Shown piece by piece: positions 57,661 through 64,000 of a DNA stretch of 64,000 nt. Where the stretch lies: assembly GCF_003751225.1 (NCBI RefSeq), contig NZ_RJKE01000001.1, positions 6,696,001 through 6,760,000 on the forward strand. The letters are read 5' to 3'. The position numbers were made by a program, and so were the translations under genes. The notes beneath the pieces were generated by a model. That model did no database searches. It saw nothing but the letters and a program-made list of their open reading frames with translations, and had not been told where the DNA came from. Origin of the DNA: Actinocorallia herbida (GTDB lineage: Bacteria > Actinomycetota > Actinomycetes > Streptosporangiales > Streptosporangiaceae). Numbering within the stretch: the stretch's first letter is position 1; every line of letters starts with the position of its first letter.

Positions 57661-59004
57661 AGCACTCAGAGCACCCCGCCGCCCGACCTCGACGCCTGGC
57701 GGAAACTGACAGCACTTCAGCAGCCGGAGTGGGCCGACCCGGCGGAACTCGACGCGGTCACCGCCGAGCTCGCGGCCCAGCCGCCGCTGGTGTTCGCCGG
57801 TGAGTGCGACCAGCTCAAGGAGAGACTGGGCGCCGTCACCCGGGGCGAGGCGTTCGTGCTCCAGGGCGGCGACTGCGCGGAGACCTTCGAGGGGTCGAGC
57901 GCCGACGCCGTCCGCAACAAGATCAAGACCCTGCTCCAGATGGCCGTGGTCCTCACCTACGCCGGGCGTGTCCCGGTGGTGAAGATCGGCCGCATGGCCG
58001 GCCAGTTCGCCAAGCCGCGCTCCAAGCCGACCGAGACCCGCGGCGACGTGACCCTCCCGGCCTACCGCGGCGACATGGTCAACGGCCTCGAGTTCACCCC
58101 CGAGTCCCGGCGCAACGACGCCAAGCGGCTGCTGCGGGCCTACTTCTCGGCGGCGACCACGCTGAACCTCACCCGCGCGTTCACCAAGGGCGGCTACGCC
58201 GACCTGCGGCAGGTCCACGCCTGGAACCAGGACTTCGTCGCGGCGAGCCCCGCCGGGCGCCGCTACGACCTGCTGGCGGCCGAGATCGACCGCGCGATGG
58301 CGTTCATGAAGGCGTGCGGGATCGAGCCGGAGGAGTTCTCCGAGGTCGACTTCTTCTCCAGCCACGAGGCGCTGCTGCTGGACTACGAGCGGGCGCTGAC
58401 CCGGATCGACGCGCGCACCGGCGACCCGTACGACGTGTCCGCGCACTACCTGTGGATCGGCGAGCGCACCCGTCAGATCGACGGCGCGCACGTGGAGTTC
58501 CTGCGCCACATCAAGAACCCGATCGGCGTCAAGCTCGGCCCGACCACCACCGCGGACGACGCGCTCGCGCTGATCGACAAGCTGAACCCCGAGGGCGAGC
58601 CGGGACGGCTGTCGTTCATCACCCGCATGGGCGCCGGCAAGATCCGCGAGGTGCTGCCGGAGCTCGTCGAGAAGGTCACCCGGTCCGGCGCGCCGATCGC
58701 GTGGATCTGCGACCCGATGCACGGCAACACCTTCGAGGCGCCCTCCGGCCACAAGACGCGGCATCTGAACGACGTCGTGGACGAGGTCGCGGGCTTCTTC
58801 GAGGTGCACCGGGCGCTCGGCACCCACCCGGGCGGCGTCCACCTGGAGTTCACCGGCGACGACGTCACCGAGTGCGTGGGCGGCGCGCACGAGATCGCCG
58901 AGAGCGACCTGCACGAGCGCTACGAGACGGCCTGCGACCCGCGCCTGAACCGGCAGCAGTCGCTCGACCTGGCCTTCATGGTCGCGGAGATGTACCGCGG
59001 CTGA
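57658..59004 (+). CDS. aroG: Class II 3-deoxy-D-arabino-heptulosonate 7-phosphate synthase
   Basis: A 448-residue class II (plant/mycobacterial) DAHP synthase, the first enzyme of the shikimate pathway, joining phosphoenolpyruvate and erythrose 4-phosphate. Signature blocks: LQGGDCAETFEG (metal Cys), KIGRMAGQFAKPRS, LPAYRGDMVN, SSHEALLLDYE, HYLWIGERTRQ, GVKLGPTTT, WICDPMHGNT and GGVHLEFTGDDVTECVGG. GTG 57658 fits a leaderless promoter. Its 3' end overlaps the convergent RsbW-like gene by 29 bases. Confidence 0.95.
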   Translation: MSTQSTPPPDLDAWRKLTALQQPEWADPAELDAVTAELAAQPPLVFAGECDQLKERLGAVTRGEAFVLQGGDCAETFEGSSADAVRNKIKTLLQMAVVLTYAGRVPVVKIGRMAGQFAKPRSKPTETRGDVTLPAYRGDMVNGLEFTPESRRNDAKRLLRAYFSAATTLNLTRAFTKGGYADLRQVHAWNQDFVAASPAGRRYDLLAAEIDRAMAFMKACGIEPEEFSEVDFFSSHEALLLDYERALTRIDARTGDPYDVSAHYLWIGERTRQIDGAHVEFLRHIKNPIGVKLGPTTTADDALALIDKLNPEGEPGRLSFITRMGAGKIREVLPELVEKVTRSGAPIAWICDPMHGNTFEAPSGHKTRHLNDVVDEVAGFFEVHRALGTHPGGVHLEFTGDDVTECVGGAHEIAESDLHERYETACDPRLNRQQSLDLAFMVAEMYRG

Positions 59005-59410
59005 GGTGTGGACCGTGTGGGCCCGGGTCGCCGTCGACATCGACCTCGGCCCACACGACCTTCCCGCCGCCGGGCGCGCCCTCGGCGCCCCAGCGGGTGG
59101 AGTAGACCTCCACGAGGAACATGCCGCGGCCGCCTTCGGCGAGGATGTCGGCGGTCCTGGGAACCGGCAGCCTGTCGTCGCGGTCGCGGACCTCGATGCG
59201 CACTTTGCCGTCGAGCAGCGCGAGCCGCAGCTCCAGCGGGGTGCAGGCGTGCTGCACGACGTTGGCGACGAGTTCGGCGACGATCGCGGTGACCGCTTCC
59301 TCGGCCTTGAGCAGATTCCACGACCGCATGGTGCGCGCGGCTAGCCGCCGGGTCAGCTCGACCGCCTCGGTACTCGGCGCGGCGCGAAGGCTGGTCTCCG
59401 TCGTCGGCAT
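58976..59410 (-). CDS. RsbW-like ATP-binding anti-sigma kinase
   Basis: A 144-residue GHKL-type protein: N-box AIVAELVANVVQHA, Asp-containing EVRDRDDRLP and Gly-rich GRGMFLVEV. RsbW/SpoIIAB-type kinases phosphorylate STAS antagonists or bind sigma factors. The C-terminal tail (GPHGPHLSRGTSPRP) runs 29 bases into the 3' end of aroG. ATG 59410 follows GAGGAGG. Third gene of the PP2C-STAS-RsbW operon with 17-base gaps. Confidence 0.85.
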   Translation of the reverse strand: MPTTETSLRAAPSTEAVELTRRLAARTMRSWNLLKAEEAVTAIVAELVANVVQHACTPLELRLALLDGKVRIEVRDRDDRLPVPRTADILAEGGRGMFLVEVYSTRWGAEGAPGGGKVVWAEVDVDGDPGPHGPHLSRGTSPRP

Positions 59411-59427
59411 GCGGATGCCTCCTCAGG

Positions 59428-59739
59428 TCAGCTCTGGCGGATGAGGAAACGATCCAGGCCGGTGGTGCGGAGCACGTTCTCCACGCGCCCATAAGCGCCG
59501 GTGACGGTGAGCGCCGCGTTGACGGCGCGGGCGTGCTTATAGGCCCGCACCAGCACGTTCAGCCCCGAGGAGTCACAGAAGTCCACGGCGGTGAGATCCA
59601 GCACGATCTCGGTGTGCCCGGCGTCGACCAGCTCCACCAGACAGCCGCGCAGGCTCTCGGAGGAGTGCAGGTCGATCGAGCCGCGCGCGGTCACCAGTGC
59701 CCGGTCGTCGGTGCGTGTCGTCTGCAAGGCCAAACCCAC
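59428..59739 (-). CDS. STAS-domain anti-sigma factor antagonist
   Basis: A 103-residue single STAS domain. VLDLTAVDFCDSSGLNVLV contains the phosphorylatable Ser, and the C-terminal TTGLDRFLI is typical. RsbV/SpoIIAA-like proteins, when dephosphorylated by the PP2C partner, capture the RsbW kinase and free its target. GTG start at 59739, 17 bases after the phosphatase gene. Confidence 0.9.
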   Translation of the reverse strand: MGLALQTTRTDDRALVTARGSIDLHSSESLRGCLVELVDAGHTEIVLDLTAVDFCDSSGLNVLVRAYKHARAVNAALTVTGAYGRVENVLRTTGLDRFLIRQS

Positions 59740-59756
59740 GGCACCAACATATCCCT

Positions 59757-60938
59757 TCAGCGGTTGGCGCGCAGAACCACGATCGCCATATCGTCATGGC
59801 CCGCTTCGGCGGAGAAGCCGTCGACCGCCCGTTCCACGGCCGCGGCGACCGCGCCCGCGCTGAGGCCCGCGCAGGACGACAGGAGACGCTCCAGGCCGTC
59901 TCCGTCGCCCAGCAGGACGTCTCCGTCGCGGCGCTCGGTGACGCCGTCGGTGCAGGAGAACAGGACGTGGTTGGGCCTGAGCTCCAGGACGTCGGCGGTG
60001 AACTCGATCTCGTCGATGACGCCGAGGAGCGGCTGGGGCGTGGCCGGGTCGGTGACCGTGCCGTCGGGGGCGAGGATCAGGGGCGGCGGATGCCCGGCGC
60101 ACACGAGGGTGAGGGCGCCGGATGCGGTCAGCTCGCCGTGCAGGAGGGTGAGGAGCTTTCCGCGGCTGCCCTCGTCGATGATCAGCTGGTTGAGCCGGCC
60201 GACGACGTCGGGCAGGGCCATCCCCTCGCCGCCGAGGATCCGCAGGGCGTGCCGGGCGAGGCCGGTGACCGCCGCGGCCTCGGGGCCGGTGCCGCACACG
60301 TCGCCGATGGCGAAGCGCCAGCGGGCCTCGCCGTCGGGGCCGGGCGGGGCCGAGAACACGTCGTAGAAGTCGCCTCCCACTTCGACGCCCTCGCCCGCGG
60401 GGCGGTACCCGACGGCGAGGTCGAAGCCGGGGAGGTCGGGCAGCTCCGGAGGCAGGAGGCTGCGCTGCAGGGCGAGGCTCGTCGCCTTCTGCGCGGCGTA
60501 CAGGAGCGCGTTGTCGAGGGAGAGCGCGGCGCGCCGGACGATCTCCTCGGCCAGGTCGTAGTGGTCGGGCGGGAACTTGACGGCACGCCCGACGCAGATC
60601 GCGCCGAGGGTCCTACCGCGCGCGACCAGGGGTATCGTGCAGGCGAGATCCGTGTTCCCCCAGGGCACGGGCGGCCCCTCCGCGGGGCGGCCTTCGGCCG
60701 CCAGCCGCTCTTTGAGCGCGTCGGACTGGTCCTCATCGGTATGCCATACGTACACCGGCGACGTACTTTCGGTGGTGTAGGCGGCACACCAGTCGGCCAG
60801 ACGGGGCACGACGATCTGCGCGGTGAGGGCGACGATTCCGCCGGGGTCGAGGGTCCCGGCGAGCAGTTCGCTGGCCTCGGCGACGTAGGTCATCCATCCG
60901 CGCCAGGTCCGGTCGGCGAGTTCCGCCGATGTCGTCAT
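59757..60938 (-). CDS. SpoIIE/RsbU-type PP2C phosphatase with GAF domain
   Basis: A 393-residue protein. Residues 25-145 form a GAF sensor; a short helix ALQRSLLPPELPDLPGFDLAVGY links to the PPM phosphatase. Metal-binding Asps are in VGGDFYDVF, IGDVCGTG, FSCTDGVTERR and GHDDMAIVVL. It probably dephosphorylates the STAS protein encoded next. First gene of the operon; divergent from the large histidine kinase, with 68 bases between start codons. Confidence 0.92.
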   Translation of the reverse strand: MTTSAELADRTWRGWMTYVAEASELLAGTLDPGGIVALTAQIVVPRLADWCAAYTTESTSPVYVWHTDEDQSDALKERLAAEGRPAEGPPVPWGNTDLACTIPLVARGRTLGAICVGRAVKFPPDHYDLAEEIVRRAALSLDNALLYAAQKATSLALQRSLLPPELPDLPGFDLAVGYRPAGEGVEVGGDFYDVFSAPPGPDGEARWRFAIGDVCGTGPEAAAVTGLARHALRILGGEGMALPDVVGRLNQLIIDEGSRGKLLTLLHGELTASGALTLVCAGHPPPLILAPDGTVTDPATPQPLLGVIDEIEFTADVLELRPNHVLFSCTDGVTERRDGDVLLGDGDGLERLLSSCAGLSAGAVAAAVERAVDGFSAEAGHDDMAIVVLRANR

Positions 60939-61006
60939 GGTTCGGTCCCGTCGTCGACTCGATCAGTGGCAGACTGCCTAACTGGACTTCTTAGGAGCTT
61001 CAGCCT

Positions 61007-64000
61007 ATGCCTCGGACCACCGCTTTGGATTCACGGCTCGACCGGAACCCCCGGTACAGCGACGCCGATCTGGAGCCGTTGCTGCTGGCGCTGACCCGGC
61101 TGCGCGATGGGGACTTCCGGGAGCACGCGGCGCCCGTGGCGGGGGCCGACGGCGCGATCGCGGCCGGGATGCTGCTGGTGGACCAGATCCGGGAGCGGGC
61201 CGCGCACCAGCACCACGAGCTCGTGCGGGTGCGCAAGGAGGTGTCGCGTGAGGGCCGGATCGAGGAGAGGCTGGCGCAGGGCACGGGCGTCGGGTCGTGG
61301 GCGGGCTCGGTGGACGCCACGAACGCCCTGCTGGACACGCTGACGGGCCAGTCGACGGCGATGGCCAGGGTCGTGGAGGCGGTCGCGTCGGGCGACCTGT
61401 CGCAGAAGGTCGAGCTGCGCTGGGGCGGCCGGCAGCTGCGCGGCGAGCTGCTGCGGATGGCCCGCTCGGTGAACCTGATGGTCGATCAGCTCGACGAGTT
61501 CACCTCCGAGGTGACGCAGGTCGCGCGCGAGGTCGGCATCGAGGGCCGGCTGGGCGGGCAGGCGTCGCTGCGCGGGATGTCGGGCCGCTGGCGGGACGTC
61601 ACCAGCGCGGTGAACACGATGGCCGGGCGGCTGACGGCGCAGGTCCGCGACATCGCCGTGGTGACGACCGCGGTGGCCAAGGGCGACCTGACCCGCCAGG
61701 TGACGGTCGAGGCCGCGGGCGAGCTCCAGGAGCTGAAGCTCACGGTCAACACGATGGTCGACCAGCTGTCGGCCTTCGCCGACGAGGTCACCCGCGTCGC
61801 CCGAGAGGTCGGCACCGAGGGACGGCTCGGAGGCCAGGCCAACGTACGCGGGGTGTCGGGGGTCTGGAAGGACCTCACCGACAACGTCAACAACATGGCG
61901 TCGAACCTGACGAGCCAGGTGCGCGGCATCGCGGGCGTGGCCACCGCGGTGGCGAAGGGCGACCTGAGCCGGAAGATCACGGTCGACGCGCAGGGCGAGA
62001 TCCTGGAGCTGAAGCTCACCCTGAACACGATGGTCGACCAGCTCTCCGCCTTCGCCGACGAGGTCACCCGCGTCGCCCGAGAGGTCGGCACCGAAGGCAA
62101 CCTCGGCGGGCAGGCCCAGGTGCGCGGCGTCTCGGGCGTCTGGAAGGACCTCACCGACAACGTCAACTTCATGGCGACGAACCTGACCTACCAGGTGCGC
62201 AACATCGCCCAGGTCACCAAGGCCGTGGCCTACGGCGACCTGTCGAAGAAGATCACGGTGAACGCGCAGGGCGAGATCCTGGAGCTCAAGGACACCGTCA
62301 ACACGATGGTCGACACGCTGTCGGCCTTCGCCGACGAGGTCACCCGCGTCGCCCGAGAGGTCGGCACCGAAGGCAACCTCGGCGGGCAGGCCAACGTACG
62401 CGGCGTCTCGGGCGTCTGGAAGGACCTCACCGAGAACGTCAACAACATGGCCACCAACCTCACCGGCCAGGTCCGCAGCATCGCGCAGGTGGCGACCGCG
62501 GTGGCGCAGGGCGACCTCACCCGCAAGATCGACGTCGACGCGCAGGGCGAGATCCTGGAGCTGAAGCTCACCCTGAACACGATGGTCGACCAGCTGTCGG
62601 CCTTCGCCGACGAGGTCACCCGCGTCGCCCGAGAGGTCGGCACCGAGGGACGGCTCGGAGGCCAGGCGCAGGTACGGGGCGTCTCGGGGGTCTGGAAGGA
62701 CCTCACCGAGAACGTCAACAACATGGCCACCAACCTCACCGGCCAGGTCCGCAACATCGCGCAGGTCACCACCGCCGTCGCGCACGGCGACCTCACCCGC
62801 AAGATCGACGTCGACGCGCGCGGCGAGATCCTCGAGCTCAAGACCACCATCAACACGATGGTCGACACGCTGTCGTCGTTCGCCTCCGAGGTCACCCGAG
62901 TGGCCCGCGAGGTCGGCTCGGAAGGCCGCCTGGGCGGCCAGGCCGAGGTCGCGGGCGTGTCGGGCACCTGGAAGCGGCTGACCGAGAGCGTCAACGAACT
63001 CGCGTCGAACCTCACCACGCAGGTCCGCGCGATCGCCGAGGTCGCGTCCGGCGTGGCCAGCGGCGACCTCACGCGGGAGATCGACGTGGCGGCGCGCGGC
63101 GAGGTCGCGGAGCTGAAGGACAACGTCAACCTGATGGTGGCCAACCTCAGGGAGACGACGCGGGCGAACAAGGAGCAGGACTGGCTGAAGACCAACCTGG
63201 CCCGCATCACCGGTCTCATGCAGGGCCACCGCGACCTGCTCCAGGTGGCCCAGCTCATCGTCAACGAGCTGACGCCGACCGTCGGCGCCCAGTTCGGCGC
63301 GCTGTACCTCGCCAAGGACGCCGAGCTGGTGCTGACGGCCGGGTACGGGCTTCCGGCGGGCAGCGAGGGCAGGGGCCGGTTCCAGGTCGGCGAGGGGCTC
63401 GTCGGGCAGGTCGCCGAGGAGCGCCGCGCGATCCTCGTGCACAAGGTGCCGCGGGGTTATCTGCGGATCACCTCGGGGCTGGGCGAGGCGCCTCCCGCGA
63501 GCGTGATCGTCATGCCCGTGGTGTTCGAGCACCAGCTGCTCGGCGTGATCGAGCTCGCCACGTTCGACGGGTTCACCGACGTCCACCTGGACTTCTTCGA
63601 CCAGTTCACCGAGACGATGGGCGTCACGATCAACGCCATCATCGCCACCACGCGGACGGCGGCGCTGCTGGAGGAGTCGCAGCGGCTCACCCGCGAGCTC
63701 CAGGAGCGCTCGGACGAGCTCCAGCGCCAGCAGGCCGAGCTGCGCCGCTCCAACACCGAGCTGGAGGAGAAGGCGGCGCTGCTGGCCAAGCAGAACCGCG
63801 CGATCGAGATCCAGAACTTCGAGATCGAGCAGGCGCGGCGCACCCTGGAGGAGCGCGCCGAGCAGCTCGCGGTGTCCTCGCGCTACAAGTCGGAGTTCCT
63901 GGCGAACATGAGCCACGAGCTGCGCACGCCGCTGAACAGCCTGCTGGTGCTGGCCAAGCTGCTGTCGGAGAACGGCGAGGGCAACCTGACGGCCAAGCAG
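61007..64000 (+). CDS. Poly-HAMP/GAF hybrid-type sensor histidine kinase (3' part missing)
   Basis: 998 codons are in the window. There is no signal peptide or TM, so it is cytoplasmic. About six to seven HAMP units of 92 residues (276 bases) run from about residue 120 to 710, each with a VAxGDL strand and [20 protein letters not shown] domain follows at about 745-885, and then a coiled coil ([19 protein letters not shown]). The H-box [10 protein letters not shown] (His970) follows; ATPase and probable receiver domains lie beyond the edge. Fungal Nik1/Os-1 and many actinomycete kinases share this plan. ATG 61007 follows AGGAG. Likely input for the divergent partner-switching operon. Confidence 0.9.
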   Translation, partial: MPRTTALDSRLDRNPRYSDADLEPLLLALTRLRDGDFREHAAPVAGADGAIAAGMLLVDQIRERAAHQHHELVRVRKEVSREGRIEERLAQGTGVGSWAGSVDATNALLDTLTGQSTAMARVVEAVASGDLSQKVELRWGGRQLRGELLRMARSVNLMVDQLDEFTSEVTQVAREVGIEGRLGGQASLRGMSGRWRDVTSAVNTMAGRLTAQVRDIAVVTTAVAKGDLTRQVTVEAAGELQELKLTVNTMVDQLSAFADEVTRVAREVGTEGRLGGQANVRGVSGVWKDLTDNVNNMASNLTSQVRGIAGVATAVAKGDLSRKITVDAQGEILELKLTLNTMVDQLSAFADEVTRVAREVGTEGNLGGQAQVRGVSGVWKDLTDNVNFMATNLTYQVRNIAQVTKAVAYGDLSKKITVNAQGEILELKDTVNTMVDTLSAFADEVTRVAREVGTEGNLGGQANVRGVSGVWKDLTENVNNMATNLTGQVRSIAQVATAVAQGDLTRKIDVDAQGEILELKLTLNTMVDQLSAFADEVTRVAREVGTEGRLGGQAQVRGVSGVWKDLTENVNNMATNLTGQVRNIAQVTTAVAHGDLTRKIDVDARGEILELKTTINTMVDTLSSFASEVTRVAREVGSEGRLGGQAEVAGVSGTWKRLTESVNELASNLTTQVRAIAEVASGVASGDLTREIDVAARGEVAELKDNVNLMVANLRETTRANKEQDWLKTNLARITGLMQGHRDLLQVAQLIVNELTPTVGAQFGALYLAKDAELVLTAGYGLPAGSEGRGRFQVGEGLVGQVAEERRAILVHKVPRGYLRITSGLGEAPPASVIVMPVVFEHQLLGVIELATFDGFTDVHLDFFDQFTETMGVTINAIIATTRTAALLEESQRLTRELQERSDELQRQQAELRRSNTELEEKAALLAKQNRAIEIQNFEIEQARRTLEERAEQLAVSSRYKSEFLANMSHELRTPLNSLLVLAKLLSENGEGNLTAKQ

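Noticed and set aside
61031-63916. A 961-codon minus-strand open frame opposite the HAMP kinase
   Set aside because: It is the exact antisense of HAMP repeats; the plus strand has clear motifs. Long antisense frames are expected at this GC content.

Overview
The window is very GC-rich (about 70 percent or more), with the strong third-position GC bias of an actinomycete. The rRNA operon, the paired LytR-CpsA-Psr proteins, the SARP-type regulator, the HrdD-like sigma factor with a SigR-type promoter, and the KstR2-type operator next to ipdF/fadA6-like genes all point to a filamentous or steroid-degrading Actinomycetota. My best guess is Streptosporangiales/Thermomonosporaceae; this is inference, since I cannot compare the 16S sequence.

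Layout. 1-247: truncated maf. 435-6160: a tightly coupled three-gene cassette encoding a 1606-residue caspase-like / Hsp90-like ATPase / winged-helix-repeat protein, a small zinc-ribbon protein and a three-TM protein. This is the best candidate for a poorly described conflict or anti-phage system. 6.2-13 kb: a coiled-coil protein, a chloramphenicol-type MFS exporter, an orphan DUF6668-like P-loop protein, a gene-poor stretch ending in a 14-copy 17-bp tandem repeat, a membrane pentapeptide-repeat protein and a beta-repeat protein. 13-20 kb: nucleic-acid enzymes (DEDDh exonuclease, AlkB-like dioxygenase, SNF2 helicase, PolX) and a secreted FG-GAP protein. 20.5-23 kb: tandem LtrA paralogs. 23-29 kb: thymidine kinase, a divergent AarF-kinase/GntR pair, small proteins, and a minus-strand run with moaA-mobA-DUF6457. 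29.6-36.5 kb: thioesterase, rtcB, a CehA-type PHP hydrolase, gmd, a folP paralog and a LysR regulator. 36.6-44.4 kb: double-Lrp regulator, truncated SARP/NB-ARC regulator, guaB1, two LCP proteins and a small membrane protein with a metalloprotease-like motif.

44.4-47.5 kb: ipdF-fadA6-like steroid C/D-ring genes on the minus strand. A perfect KstR2-type operator overlaps their promoter, and a divergent enolase-superfamily gene appears to lack both catalytic lysines. 47.7-53.25 kb: a complete rRNA operon (16S-23S-5S, minus strand) with promoter, leader, spacer and terminator, and no tRNA in the spacer. 53.6-56.5 kb: a shortened Acg-like protein, an alpha/beta hydrolase, an RlmA-like methyltransferase and thioredoxin. 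56.6-64 kb: a group-2 sigma factor behind a SigR-type promoter, class II DAHP synthase, a partner-switching operon (PP2C phosphatase, STAS protein, RsbW-like kinase) and, divergently, a poly-HAMP hybrid-type histidine kinase cut off by the window end.

Several genes begin 7-9 bases downstream of a TANNNT hexamer with no ribosome binding site (13074, 20515, 21775, 24909, 46384, 57658), suggesting leaderless transcripts. Family assignments come from motifs recognised by eye; no database search was run.
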